A stretch of 62,850 bases of DNA from Jiangella ureilytica (GCF_004348545.1 NZ_SMKL01000036.1:1-62850), one strand, 5' to 3'; counted from the stretch's first letter, positions 16,648 to 26,071 are shown. The notes: generated from the letters alone by a model not told the origin. Made by a program: numbers and translations.

Positions 16648-18498
16648 ATGGGCTTCGAGACACCGCAACCACCGCTGTCCGAGTACCTGGAGTGGACGAC
16701 CTCTGGCCATCTCCAGCTCCCCGACTTCCAGCGCGAGTACAAGTGGGAGGACGATCGCATCCGGTCCTTGCTGGTCACCGTCCTGCGCGGTCACCCTATG
16801 GGAGCCGTGATGCTTCTGGAAACCGGCAACGACCAGGTGCGATTCAAGCCCAAGGCGATCACGGGGACCTTTGTTCCACCAGACAAGGAGCCGCAGCTCC
16901 TACTCCTCGATGGCCAACAGCGCCTCACGTCCCTGACGCAGGCGCTGACGGGTACCGGCATCGTTCAAACGAAGGATGCTAAGGGCAAGCTCATCAAGCG
17001 CCGCTACTACGTCGACATGCGTGCCGCCATCGAAGGAGATGAGGCCATCGACGAGGCTGTGAAGTCCATACCGCACGACGGGAAGATCAAGACCAATTTC
17101 GACCGCAACATCGTCTTCGATATCAGCACCCCGGAGTTGGAGCAGAGGGAGGCGTGGTTTCCGCTTCGGCTTCTCTACTCCGGTTGGGATGGCGCAGCCT
17201 GGGTCAACGGTCTTGCGGACAAGGATCTCGCCGAGCGGTTCACCAACCGCATCCTCAAGCCGTCGGCGAACTACCAGATTCCGGCGATCCAGTTGAAGAA
17301 GGACACCAGTAAGTCAGCGGTCGCCACGGTCTTCGAGAAGGTCAACACCGGCGGCGTCCCACTCAACGTCTTCGAGCTGCTGACCGCCACCTTTGCCGGC
17401 AACGCCGACTATTTCGCCCAGCACGGAGAAGACTTCCGCCTCAACGACGATTGGCAGGCAATCCATGAGCGGTTCAAGAAGGAGTCGGCGCTGGAGACGG
17501 TACGGAGCACCGACTTCCTCCAGGCCGTGACGCTGCTCGCGACGCGCAAGCGCAACCGCGAGAGCACCGCCGAACGGAGGCCGGCCGTGTCGGCCCGGCG
17601 CGAGGACATCCTGCGGATCACGCTTGACGACTATCTGGAGTGGCGCGACAAGTTGGTCGACGCGTTCGAGTGGACGGCGGTGTTCCTGGCCAACCAGTAC
17701 ATCTTCGACAAGAAGTTCGTCCCCTACCCGCCACAACTCGTTCCCCTTGCCGTGATCCGGGTCATTCTCGGCGATGAGGCCGACTATCACAGCATCAACC
17801 GAAGAATCCGCCAGTGGTACTGGTGTGGCGTCTTGGGCGAACTCTATGGCAGCACCACGGAAACGCGGTTCGCTCGCGACGTGGAGCAAGTCCCCGAGTG
17901 GGCCAAGGGAGAGGGCGGCGAGCCGATCACCGTCACTGACGCGATCTTCCAGGAGAAGCGTCTCTACACGCTGAAGACCCGGCTGGCTGCGGCCTACAAA
18001 GGTGTCTACGCGCTGCTGATCGCCGAGGGCGCGAAGGACTGGATCAAGGACGTTACCTTCAACAAGGTGCAGTACACGTCGCTGAAGACCGACATCCACC
18101 ACATCTTCCCCGAAAAGTGGAGCAAGACGAACGGCATCGACGCGTTGCTCTACAACTGCGTCGTTAACAAGACGCCGCTGGCGGCTGACACCAACCGCTC
18201 GATCGGCGGAGAAGCTCCGACCAAGTACCTGAACCGCGTCAAATCGAAGTCCGGACTCACTGATGATGTGGTTGACGCCATCATCGAGACGCACGGTATC
18301 AACGCCAAGGCGCTTCGCTCGGACAACTTCGAAGCTCACTTCGCTCACCGAAAGGGCTTCCTCCTTGACCTCATTGAGGCAGCGATGGGCAAGAAGCCCC
18401 AGCGCGAGGAAGCCCCTGCCGACGTCGATGAGCTGGCTGCCGAGTACGACGAAGAAGTTGACGACACCGGTGACGAAGCCGAGGTCGACACGAACTGA
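16648..18498 (+). CDS. DUF262/HNH nuclease-like protein (GmrSD-type family)
   Basis: The 616-residue protein has an N-terminal DUF262 ParB/NTPase-like domain: LPDFQREYKWEDDRIRSLL (about 24-42) and the hallmark LLLDGQQRLTSL (about 84-96). The C-terminus has DIHHIFPEKW (about 481-490) and NKTPLAADTNRSIGG, the HNH/DUF1524-type nuclease end. Such proteins form modification-dependent type IV restriction enzymes (GmrSD, BrxU) or phosphorothioate-linked SspE. GAGGAA eight bases before the ATG sets the start. GC content and third-position GC are clearly lower than in the neighbours, and a decayed HsdR piece lies next to it, so the region was probably acquired. No Ssp or BREX partners are present. Confidence 0.88.
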   Translation: MGFETPQPPLSEYLEWTTSGHLQLPDFQREYKWEDDRIRSLLVTVLRGHPMGAVMLLETGNDQVRFKPKAITGTFVPPDKEPQLLLLDGQQRLTSLTQALTGTGIVQTKDAKGKLIKRRYYVDMRAAIEGDEAIDEAVKSIPHDGKIKTNFDRNIVFDISTPELEQREAWFPLRLLYSGWDGAAWVNGLADKDLAERFTNRILKPSANYQIPAIQLKKDTSKSAVATVFEKVNTGGVPLNVFELLTATFAGNADYFAQHGEDFRLNDDWQAIHERFKKESALETVRSTDFLQAVTLLATRKRNRESTAERRPAVSARREDILRITLDDYLEWRDKLVDAFEWTAVFLANQYIFDKKFVPYPPQLVPLAVIRVILGDEADYHSINRRIRQWYWCGVLGELYGSTTETRFARDVEQVPEWAKGEGGEPITVTDAIFQEKRLYTLKTRLAAAYKGVYALLIAEGAKDWIKDVTFNKVQYTSLKTDIHHIFPEKWSKTNGIDALLYNCVVNKTPLAADTNRSIGGEAPTKYLNRVKSKSGLTDDVVDAIIETHGINAKALRSDNFEAHFAHRKGFLLDLIEAAMGKKPQREEAPADVDELAAEYDEEVDDTGDEAEVDTN

Positions 18499-18744
18499 AG
18501 TCCACCTCGAGCGAAGCACTCCGGATCGGCGTCGCCGGATGCCTAGCGGCTCTCCGACCTGTTCGCCGAACCGGCCTTATCATCCTCCTCAGAGCCGGGC
18601 ATGAATGCTACGAAGGGCCGAGCGTTGGGGCGCCAGGATGACCAGGCGATCCGGTTCGTCGAGATCACCGTGAACGGCACGAAGACGTGGTCACGCGCGC
18701 CCGCGCTGCATCCCGAGATCGCCTGTCGGCCTAGGCTTCCCCGG

Positions 18745-21700
18745 TCAGGTGCGGTGTGCCCGCCGCCGCACCGCCGCGCCGGCGGCGAGCAGGGCGGCCG
18801 CGACCAGCGCGACCAGCCGGAGCGGGTCGCCGAGACCGGTGTTGGGCAGGTCCGGCTCGCCCGGCTCGCCCGGGGCGGGCGACGGCGACGGGCCCGGCTC
18901 CGTCGGCGACGGGGTCGGTGTGGGCGACGCAGTGGGCGACGCAGTGGGCGGCTCGTCGGCCGGCGGGTCGACGACCGTCACCGCGGCGATGTCGGTGCCG
19001 GCGTTCCCGGCCGTGATCGAGATCGTCTCGGTGGTGACGTCGCCGGGCAGCAGGTAGCCGTCGGGCGCGGTGATCTCGACCCAGTGGTAGTCGCCGAAGT
19101 CGAGGTCGCCGACCGAGCAGAGCCCGTCGTCGCCGGTGGTGCAGGTGCCGACCACGATGTCGTCGTCGCCCTCGAGCACGAGGTCGAAGACGGCGCCCGG
19201 CAGCGACTCGCCGGTGTCCTCGGCGACCTTGTGCACGCTCAGCTCCGACAGCAGTCGTGGGTCGTGCACGACGACCCGGGTGAGCTCGCCGCCGGCGTTC
19301 GACGCGTCGATGACGACGGGGTCGCTGGTGGCGTCGTCGGGCAGCGCGTAGCCCTGCGGCGCGGCGGTCTCGACCCAGACGTAGCTGCCGAAGCCGAGGT
19401 CGCCGACGGTACAGGTGCCGTCGTCGCCCGTGGTGCAGGTGCCGACGACGTCGCCGTCGGCGTCGCCGGCGCGCAGCTCGAACTCGGCCCCGGCGAGCGC
19501 CGTCGCGTCGTACGCGTCGACCTTCAGGACCGACAGCTCCGAGCGCAGCCGCGGGTCGCGGATCTCGAACCGCGCCGGCTCGTCGACGGTGGAGGCGTCG
19601 ACCACGATCGAGTCGCTCGTGACGTCGTCGGGCAGGTCGTAGCCGAGCGGCGCCGCGGTCTCGACCCAGTGGTAGGTGCCGAAGCCGAGGTCACCGATCG
19701 AACAGGTGCCGTGGTCACCGGTGGTGCAGCTGCCCGCGAGGGTGTCGCCGTCCTCATCGATCAGGTCGAACTGCGCGCCGGCCAGCGGTGCGTCGTCGGC
19801 GGCGTCGAGCTTGAGGACGGTGAGCGTGCCCGGCGTGCGCGGGTTGGAGAAGGCCAGCGGCTCCAGCTGGGTGCCGGCGTTCTCGGCGGTGATGGTGACG
19901 AGCTCGCTGGAGGGGTCGTCGGGCAGGTCGTACCCGGGCGGCGCGGCGGTCTCGAGCCAGTAGTACGTCCCGAAGCCCAGGCCGGTGACGGTGCAGAGGC
20001 CGTCGTCGCCGGTGGTGCACTCGCCGACCAGGGTGTCGTCGTCGAGGTACAGCTCGAAGGTGGCTCCGGCCAGCGGCTCGGGGCTGTCGGAGCCGCCGTC
20101 GAGCTTGAGCACCGACAGGTCGGTGAGCCTCTGCTCGTTCTCGACGATGAACGAGATCACGTCGCCCGCGTTGTCCGGGCCGAAGGTGTACGGGCCGGTG
20201 TGCGCGGGGACCGGCAGCTCGTAGCCGGTCGGGGCGGCCGTCTCCTCCACCCAGTAGGTCCCGAACAGCAGTCCGGTGACGGTTGCGCCGCCGAATCCGT
20301 CCGTGACGACCTCACCGGGCGGATCGACGACCGGGTCGTCGCCGGGGTCGAACACGCCGTCGCCGTCGTCGCGTCGCACCACGAAGCGGGCGCCGGCCAG
20401 GCTGTCGTGGGTGGTCGCGTCCTTCTTGATGATCAGCAGCGTCGAGCGGAGCTGCCGGTCGGTCAGCGTCGACACCGGGAGGTCGCCACCGGCGTTGTCG
20501 CGGTCGATCGTGGTCATGCCGCTGATCCGGTCGGCGGGAAGCTCGTAGCCGGCCGGCGCCTGAGCCTCGTACCAGTAGTAGGTGCCCCAGGCGAGGTCGC
20601 CGATGGTGCAGGTGCCGTCGTCGCCGGTGGTGCAGTCGCCGACCAGGGTGTCGCCGCCGGGTGCGTCCGCGACGCCGTCGGCGGGGTCGTCGAGGTACAG
20701 CTCGAAGACGGCGCCGGCGGCCGGCTGCTGCGTGTCGGCGTCGAGCTTGAGAACCGCCAGCTCGGAGAGCAGCCGCGGGTCCTCGAACGGCTCGCCGACG
20801 GTGGCGTCAGGGGCGTCCTGGTCGACGACGATGCCGTCGCGGACCGGGTTCTCCGGCAGGTCGTAGCCCGTGGGCGCCTCGGTCTCGGTGACGGTGTACG
20901 TGCCGGTCGGGAGGTCCTCGACCAGGAGGGCGCCCTCGGCCGGGTCGGCGTCGTTCTCGCCGTTGTCGACGACGGTGACCGAGGTGCCCTCGGCCGCGCC
21001 GCCGGTGCCCTCGACGGTGAACGTCGCGCAGCAGACCGGGTCGCCGGACTCCGCGTCGAGCTTGTCCCACGCGAGCGTGCCGAGGCGGTTGACGAACGTG
21101 ACGGCAGCCGAGCCGAACTTTCCGAGCGTGACGTCCTGCGGCTCGGTCTCCTGGACGTAGCCGGGCGGCGGCGCGGTCTCGGTGATCGTGTAGTCGCCGG
21201 GCAGTGCCGGGTCGATGACGACGACACCATCGGCCGGGTCGGCGTCGTTGTCGTCGTTGTCGGTGATGGTCAGCGAGCCGGGGCCGGCCGCGCCCGGGAT
21301 CGGGTTCGGCTCGACGGTGAAGGTCGCGCCGCCCAAGGGCTCGCCGCCGGCGTCGTGCTTCTCGATGGTCAGCGGACCGCAGCGGGCCGGCGCGTCGACG
21401 GCACCGGTGACGTAGTCCTTCAGCTCCGACGACGGGCTGAGGCCAGGAGCGCTGCGGACCCAGACCGCGGCGACCCCGCCGAGGCCGCACGGGTCGTCGT
21501 CGCCGAAGAGGTCCGTCACGTCGAAGGCGAGCTCGACGAACTGCTCCGTGGCGAGCGGGGACTCGTCGCTGGACGTGCTGACGTCGGAGTCGTTGGCCAG
21601 GACCGTGACGGCGCTCGTGGCGCCGGCGGAGACCCAGCCGTCGCCACGCCACCGCTCGAGGGCGTCGACCCGGATCGGCCGGCTGCCGAGGTTGAACAGG

Positions 21701-22236
21701 GTGACCCGCAGGTCCCCGATCGTGCGGTCCGGGATCGCGGTGTCTTCGTCGTTGACGGTGTTGGGACGCTGGTTCAGCTCGACGTACCAGCGCACCGTGC
21801 CGTTGTCGGTGCCGCGCTCGAAGCCGACGAACAGGTACTGGTCGCCACCGGCGACGCGGTCGGTGACGTACACGCGGCCGAGGTCGCCCTTGCCGGGCGC
21901 CGCCGCTGACCCGTCGTCGTTCCACGACGCGAGGTCGTTCTCCTTGCTGCCGCGGTCGAACACCGTCTCGTCGGTGCTGCCGAGCGGGTCCCCGACGACG
22001 TCGACGCCGTCGGGGTAGATGTCGGCACTCCCCCAGTCGACCGGGTCGCCGCCGGGACCGGTCGCCGTGGTCCCGTTGGCGAAGCCCTCGTAGAAGTTGC
22101 CGTCGATCTCGAACCCGCCGACGAGGTGATTGCCGCTGCTGTTCGCCACCGCGCTCGTGCCGGCGGCCCCTGCCGAGCCGGCCACGAGCAGGAGAACCAT
22201 TGCGGTCCGCGCGATAGGACGCCGCGCACCGGGCAT
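18745..22236 (-). CDS. LPNTG-anchored surface protein with eight SpaA/CnaB-type domains
   Basis: A 1163-residue secreted protein. After a signal peptide (RTAMVLLLVAGSAGAAG, cleavage about residue 32) comes a roughly 250-residue non-repetitive head. Eight prealbumin-like domains then start near 287, 384, 491, 598, 704, 803, 901 and 997. Each has a Lys near its start (LSVLKLD-like), a LAGA.FEL strand and a closing TETAAPxGY, the Lys and Glu expected for isopeptide bonds. A Pro/Ser/Thr wall-spanning segment and the sorting signal LPNTGLGDPL (about 1132), hydrophobic stretch and RRRAHRT tail follow. Sortase should attach it to peptidoglycan; no sortase gene lies in this window. The ATG at 22236 begins the signal peptide. 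Confidence 0.92.
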   Translation of the reverse strand: MPGARRPIARTAMVLLLVAGSAGAAGTSAVANSSGNHLVGGFEIDGNFYEGFANGTTATGPGGDPVDWGSADIYPDGVDVVGDPLGSTDETVFDRGSKENDLASWNDDGSAAAPGKGDLGRVYVTDRVAGGDQYLFVGFERGTDNGTVRWYVELNQRPNTVNDEDTAIPDRTIGDLRVTLFNLGSRPIRVDALERWRGDGWVSAGATSAVTVLANDSDVSTSSDESPLATEQFVELAFDVTDLFGDDDPCGLGGVAAVWVRSAPGLSPSSELKDYVTGAVDAPARCGPLTIEKHDAGGEPLGGATFTVEPNPIPGAAGPGSLTITDNDDNDADPADGVVVIDPALPGDYTITETAPPPGYVQETEPQDVTLGKFGSAAVTFVNRLGTLAWDKLDAESGDPVCCATFTVEGTGGAAEGTSVTVVDNGENDADPAEGALLVEDLPTGTYTVTETEAPTGYDLPENPVRDGIVVDQDAPDATVGEPFEDPRLLSELAVLKLDADTQQPAAGAVFELYLDDPADGVADAPGGDTLVGDCTTGDDGTCTIGDLAWGTYYWYEAQAPAGYELPADRISGMTTIDRDNAGGDLPVSTLTDRQLRSTLLIIKKDATTHDSLAGARFVVRRDDGDGVFDPGDDPVVDPPGEVVTDGFGGATVTGLLFGTYWVEETAAPTGYELPVPAHTGPYTFGPDNAGDVISFIVENEQRLTDLSVLKLDGGSDSPEPLAGATFELYLDDDTLVGECTTGDDGLCTVTGLGFGTYYWLETAAPPGYDLPDDPSSELVTITAENAGTQLEPLAFSNPRTPGTLTVLKLDAADDAPLAGAQFDLIDEDGDTLAGSCTTGDHGTCSIGDLGFGTYHWVETAAPLGYDLPDDVTSDSIVVDASTVDEPARFEIRDPRLRSELSVLKVDAYDATALAGAEFELRAGDADGDVVGTCTTGDDGTCTVGDLGFGSYVWVETAAPQGYALPDDATSDPVVIDASNAGGELTRVVVHDPRLLSELSVHKVAEDTGESLPGAVFDLVLEGDDDIVVGTCTTGDDGLCSVGDLDFGDYHWVEITAPDGYLLPGDVTTETISITAGNAGTDIAAVTVVDPPADEPPTASPTASPTPTPSPTEPGPSPSPAPGEPGEPDLPNTGLGDPLRLVALVAAALLAAGAAVRRRAHRT

Positions 22237-22300
22237 ATCCGTCCGCCCCCATACAAGAATGCCCGGGTGAGGCTCCGGGGAACACACCAACAAATGTCAA

Positions 22301-22357
22301 TCGCCCTTCGGCATCGAAGCGTCGCGACGTTGTCGCGAGTCCGACACCGAAGGGCGA
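22301..22357 (-). promoter_or_regulatory. nested inverted repeat upstream of the surface-protein gene
   Basis: Outer arms TCGCCCTTCGG and CCGAAGGGCGA (11 bp, perfect) enclose inner arms TCGCGA/TCGCGA with a five-base loop. It starts 65 bases before the surface-protein ATG, in the 347-bp gap 22237-22583, and could be an operator or a 5' leader hairpin. Besides this and the palindrome at 22557 I see no gene in the gap. Confidence 0.45.
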
Positions 22358-22556
22358 GTGCCCCCCGGCCTGTGACAATCGATCATCACACGTGAAGTTC
22401 GACCAGCCGTGGCCTCCGCGTACGCCGCGTAGACCTCGGCCAACGCAGAGCATGCACCCACAGGGGCAGGGCTGTCAACGCGAACTCACACACGCCTTCA
22501 GAACACCTTCTTGTGACGGCAGGCATGACGGGGATTCACATTTCTCATCACGCAAT

Positions 22557-22568
22557 GTAACCGGTTAC
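22557..22568. promoter_or_regulatory. 12-bp perfect palindrome GTAACCGGTTAC
   Basis: A perfect palindrome with central CG, of the kind bound by LacI-family regulators, 16 bases after the ScyD-like gene stop and about 320 bases upstream of the surface-protein start. No LacI gene is in the window, so assignment is only suggestive. Confidence 0.25.
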
Positions 22569-22583
22569 TCGTCCATAGTGAAT

Positions 22584-23681
22584 TCACCCGATGCGCCAGA
22601 GCGAACCCGGCCCGAATATCGGCCCGGTCACGTAGATCTTTCCGTTCGAGGCGGTGTCGACGCCGCCGGGCAGGGTCAGCGTGCCGGGCGCCAGTTCCTT
22701 GATCGAGCCGCCGGGCCGGACCCGGAACAGGCCGCCGATCGGCGGGGCGATCCCGAGCTCCCACTGGAACCAGCTCTGTGTCACCAGCTCGACGGCGTAG
22801 ATGCTCCCCTTGCTGCCCGGCGCGAGGTCGACGATCGACGTCAGGCCGTCGGCGAAGCGCCGGCAGTCGCCCCGGTTCGGCCGCTCCGGGTCGCACACCG
22901 CATCGACGGAGCCGGGCTTGATCCGCCAGATCTGCGACGTGCCCGGCGTCGCCGGGAACCCGCGCAGCTCGCCGACGTACCAGTAGCCGTCGGAGCCGAC
23001 CGTCACCGAGGTCGCGACACCCTCGGCCGGGATCGGCGTCCCGGCCGGCGGTAGCGGCTCTCCCTCGACATCGTCGGGCAGCTCTTCCGGCACCGGGACG
23101 ACGCGCGGCTTCAGCCGGGCGACCGTGACGATGTCGCCGTCCGGGTACACGCGGAGCAGGTCGTTGCCGGCGGCGTCGGCCACCAGGACGCTGCCATCCT
23201 TCAGCGCGGCGACCCCGTACGGGTTCGACTCCTCCGGCACGCCCTCGATGTTGTAGGGGTCGATGTCGTCCTGCTGGTAGGCCGCGATGTCCGCGATCGG
23301 CTTCGCGGGCTTGCCGTGCCGGAGCAGGTAGAGCGTGGCCGCGCCGGTGCCCGGCTCGCCGCCCGGAGTCAGGGCGTACACGCGGCCGGACCGGCCGACC
23401 GCCACCGCCGGAGCGAGGAAGCCCGCCGGCACGGAGCCGATCTCGTGCACCTTCGGGTGTCGGCCGCGATCGGTGACGATGCTGACCGTGCCGTCGGCCT
23501 CGCTCACCACGATGCGGCCGGCGTGGTCGACGTCCACTCCTCGCGGACCGTCGAGCTCCACCACCGGCGACGGCTCGGACGAGCCCCTCGCGACCGCCGC
23601 CGGAGCGGTCAACACCGCCGACACGGCGATAACGCCGGTGGCCAGGACTGCTGTTGTTCGCGCACGCGACGTACGCACCAT
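22584..23681 (-). CDS. secreted ScyD/ScyE-family beta-propeller-like protein
   Basis: A 365-residue protein with a signal peptide (VLATGVIAVSAVLTAPAAVA, cleavage about 31). It continues with repeated strand-turn units typical of NHL/SMP30-like propellers: GPRGVDVDHAGRIVVSEADG, NPYGVAALKDGSVLVADAAG, TSVTVGSDGYWYVGELRGFP and GGVDTASNGKIYVTGPIFGP. This sequence of blocks is that of ScyD/ScyE family proteins, named after cyanobacterial scytonemin genes but widespread in actinobacteria with unknown role. It lies on the same strand upstream of the LPNTG surface protein; the 347-bp gap suggests separate promoters. Confidence 0.85.
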   Translation of the reverse strand: MVRTSRARTTAVLATGVIAVSAVLTAPAAVARGSSEPSPVVELDGPRGVDVDHAGRIVVSEADGTVSIVTDRGRHPKVHEIGSVPAGFLAPAVAVGRSGRVYALTPGGEPGTGAATLYLLRHGKPAKPIADIAAYQQDDIDPYNIEGVPEESNPYGVAALKDGSVLVADAAGNDLLRVYPDGDIVTVARLKPRVVPVPEELPDDVEGEPLPPAGTPIPAEGVATSVTVGSDGYWYVGELRGFPATPGTSQIWRIKPGSVDAVCDPERPNRGDCRRFADGLTSIVDLAPGSKGSIYAVELVTQSWFQWELGIAPPIGGLFRVRPGGSIKELAPGTLTLPGGVDTASNGKIYVTGPIFGPGSLWRIG

Positions 23682-23772
23682 GAGAAACCCCCCGATTTCC
23701 CGCGCAAGCGCCCCCCGTGAGGCTGATCCTCTGGCGCAAGCCCGCCCAGGGTTACAGTCCGGTCACGATGCG

Positions 23773-24240
23773 TCAAGGGGTTTCCGTGCTCGAGCCGAAG
23801 GCGTCCGCCATCGCCTGCTGGTCCAGGGCCTTGTCGTTGAGCTCGTTGAGGCTGTACCAGTTGCCGAAGTCGTCGCGGAAGACCGCCTCGACGCCGTACG
23901 GCCGCTCGGCCGGCTCCTGGATGAACTCGACCCCGCGGGCGGTGTACTCGGCGAAGGTCTTGCGGCAGTCGTCGGTGTTCCAGGCACCGGCGCTGAGCGC
24001 GCCCTTGGCCATCAGCTCGCGCAGCGCGGCCGCGGTGGCCTCGTCGTGCATGGGCGGGCCGGGCACCGTCAGGTTCAGCTGGAACTCCGGGCTGGCCGGC
24101 GGCCCCACCGTCAGCCAGCGGAACCCGTTCTCCATGGTCACGTCGGTGCGCAGCTCGAAGCCGAGCTTGGTGATGAAGAAGTCGAGCGCCTGGTCGTAGT
24201 CGCTCACGTACGCCGTCGCGACACCCAGCTTGGTGATCAT
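23773..24240 (-). CDS. VOC-family protein
   Basis: The 155-residue protein has a glyoxalase-type fold: KLGVATAYVSDYDQALDFFI at the N-terminus, GFRWLTVGPP and the final VFRDDFGNWYSLNEL. Members include lyases and resistance-type binders; the substrate is unknown. It is 42 bp downstream of an AraC-type regulator gene on the same strand, a common pairing in actinobacteria, so the two probably form one transcription unit. Confidence 0.85.
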   Translation of the reverse strand: MITKLGVATAYVSDYDQALDFFITKLGFELRTDVTMENGFRWLTVGPPASPEFQLNLTVPGPPMHDEATAAALRELMAKGALSAGAWNTDDCRKTFAEYTARGVEFIQEPAERPYGVEAVFRDDFGNWYSLNELNDKALDQQAMADAFGSSTETP

Positions 24241-24282
24241 GATCGTGGCTCCCTGTCGGTCGATCGCTTGGTGTCCTCGACG

Positions 24283-24744
24283 TTAGGAGGGGTGGGCCGC
24301 CGGGGGCTTCTCCGTGGTTGCTGTCTTCGGCGTCTGCCTCGGCAGCGGCCGGCCCCACATGAGGATGTAGCAGCCGGGGATCAGCGGCGCGCCGGCCGCG
24401 TGCGCGTCGCGCTGGAACTGCGACGGCGACACCCCGACCAGCTCCGAGAACAGCCGGCTGAACGAGCCCAGGCTGGTGAAGCCGACCACGTGGCAGATCT
24501 CGGTGACGTTGAGGTCGGCCACGCGCAACAGCTCCTGGGCCCGTTCGACCCGGCGGCGCTGCAGGTAGCGGCCCGGCGTCTCGCCGTAGGCGGCCTTGAA
24601 CGCCCGGACCAGGTGGAACCGCGAGTAGCCCGCGGCGGCCGCGATGTCGGCCAGCTCGAGCGGATCGGCGTAGTTCCGGTCGATGAAGTCGCGGGCCCGG
24701 CGCACCGCGACCAGCGTGTCGACGGCCGCCGACCCGGCGCTCAT
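24283..24744 (-). CDS. AraC-family transcriptional regulator
   Basis: A 153-residue protein that is mostly the AraC DNA-binding module: two helix-turn-helices, LADIAAAAGYSRFHLVRAFK (about 31-50) and VTEICHVVGFTSLGSFSRLF (about 79-98), with GETPGRYLQRRRVERA between them. A short C-terminal tail follows and there is no N-terminal ligand domain, as in MarA/SoxS-sized members. ATGA overlap with the upstream small membrane protein gene and close spacing to the VOC gene indicate co-transcription from the mca side. Confidence 0.88.
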   Translation of the reverse strand: MSAGSAAVDTLVAVRRARDFIDRNYADPLELADIAAAAGYSRFHLVRAFKAAYGETPGRYLQRRRVERAQELLRVADLNVTEICHVVGFTSLGSFSRLFSELVGVSPSQFQRDAHAAGAPLIPGCYILMWGRPLPRQTPKTATTEKPPAAHPS

Positions 24745-24965
24745 CGCTCCGGCGGCTCCTGGTGGCCGTGCATGCGCTCGGCGTCGGAGGTGCCCTCGGG
24801 ATCGAAGTCGACCTTGCGGATCTGCTTGCGCATGCTCCGGTAGAGCATCACCAGCGCCAGGATGAGGAAGACGACGACCAGGAAGCCGTACAGGCCGGGG
24901 CCGATCTCGGAGTTGTCCGGCTCCGTCTCCGCCGCGGTGAGCGCCACCGCTCGCAGGATGCCCAT
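24741..24965 (-). CDS. small single-pass membrane protein (Rv1083-like position)
   Basis: A 74-residue protein with one hydrophobic helix, GPGLYGFLVVVFLILALVML (about 22-41), and a basic then acidic cytosolic tail (YRSMRKQIRKVDFDPEG). No enzymatic motif. It lies 67 bp after mca on the same strand, as does Rv1083 after Rv1082 in M. tuberculosis, and overlaps the AraC gene by four bases. Function unknown. Confidence 0.75.
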   Translation of the reverse strand: MGILRAVALTAAETEPDNSEIGPGLYGFLVVVFLILALVMLYRSMRKQIRKVDFDPEGTSDAERMHGHQEPPER

Positions 24966-25032
24966 CAGACCCTTGACTCTCCTCGTGTCATCCCCCGGAC
25001 CTCCATTGTGGCACCGCTGGCGGCGATGGTGC

Positions 25033-25908
25033 TCACCGCAGTCCCGCGAAGAGGTCGTCCTCGGGCGTCTGCGTGGGCACGTGCGACGTCACCAGCTCGT
25101 AGTCCTCCGTGGGCCAGGCCTGCTGGTGCACCTCGAGCGGGACGGCGAACCAGGAGCCGTCGGGGTCGATCTGGGTGGCGTGCGCCAGCAGCGCGCGGTC
25201 GCGGACCGGGAAGTACTCGGCGCACTCGACCCGGGTGGTGACGCGGTCGTCCCAGCTCTTGTCGCCGTCCCACTCGGCCAGCCACTCGGTGTAGGGCGAG
25301 GTCAGGCCGCGCTGCTCCATGGCCTCGTGCAGGGCGAGCAGGCGCATGCGGCTGAAGGAGTGGTGGTAGTAGAGCTTCTGCGGCTGCCACGGCTCGCCGC
25401 TGCCGGCGTACTGGGCGGGGTCGCCGGCGGCGGCGAACGCCGCGACGGTGATCTTGTGGCACATGATGTGGTCGGGGTGCGGGTAGCCGCCGTTCTCGTC
25501 GTAGGTGGTGACGACATGCGGGCGGAACCGGCGCATGATCTCGACCAGCGGCTCGGCGGCCTTCTCGACCGGCATGAGGCCGAAGCAGCCCTCGGGCAGC
25601 GGCGGGAGCGGGTCGCCCTCGGGCAGCCCGGAGTCGACGAAGCCCAGCCATTCCTGCCGGATGCCCAGTATCTCGCGGGCGGCGTTCATCTCTTCCCGGC
25701 GGATCTCGGTGATGTTGGCGAGGACGTCGGGACGGTCCATCTTCGGGTTGAGGATGGACCCGCGCTCACCGCCGGTGCACGTGACGACGAGGACGTCGAC
25801 GCCCTCGGCGACATAGCGGGCCGTCGACGCGGCCCCCTTGCTGGACTCGTCGTCGGGATGAGCGTGGACGTGCATCAGCCGCAGCTGCTCGGACACCGGA
25901 AACCCCAT
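25033..25908 (-). CDS. mca: mycothiol S-conjugate amidase
   Basis: Cleaves mycothiol S-conjugates to a mercapturic acid and GlcN-Ins, the key detoxification step in actinobacteria. The 291-residue protein has the LmbE zinc motif HAHPDDESSKGAA (about 15-27), CTGGERGSILNP and the third zinc ligand in YPHPDHIMCHK (about 142-152). The HAHPDDESSKG form and the C-terminal extension (WFAVPLEVHQQAW) favour Mca over MshB. It is divergent from the DUF4307 gene, as Rv1082 is from Rv1081c. Confidence 0.93.
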   Translation of the reverse strand: MGFPVSEQLRLMHVHAHPDDESSKGAASTARYVAEGVDVLVVTCTGGERGSILNPKMDRPDVLANITEIRREEMNAAREILGIRQEWLGFVDSGLPEGDPLPPLPEGCFGLMPVEKAAEPLVEIMRRFRPHVVTTYDENGGYPHPDHIMCHKITVAAFAAAGDPAQYAGSGEPWQPQKLYYHHSFSRMRLLALHEAMEQRGLTSPYTEWLAEWDGDKSWDDRVTTRVECAEYFPVRDRALLAHATQIDPDGSWFAVPLEVHQQAWPTEDYELVTSHVPTQTPEDDLFAGLR

Positions 25909-26071
25909 CGGTCGGAAACCTCTGTGTGCGCGCCGGCGGCCACCGGCCGGCCTCCGCTGCCCGAGACCGCACCACCCGCACGGGGCGGCTCATCGCGGCC
26001 GCCGCCGACGGGGATAATGGTGCCGCACGACACCGACAACAACGCGTCCAGCCCCTTGGGGACATTCCCGC

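Noticed and set aside
18990-21400. Regularly spaced DNA repeats that could be mistaken for a CRISPR or satellite array
   Set aside because: Period is about 300 bp and in frame; it encodes the eight CnaB domains.
18601-21909. 1100-codon plus-strand frame opposite the LPNTG surface protein
   Set aside because: The product is repetitive only because it mirrors the CnaB repeats; no ribosome site or recognisable domain. Its first 40 residues in the gap also match nothing I know.
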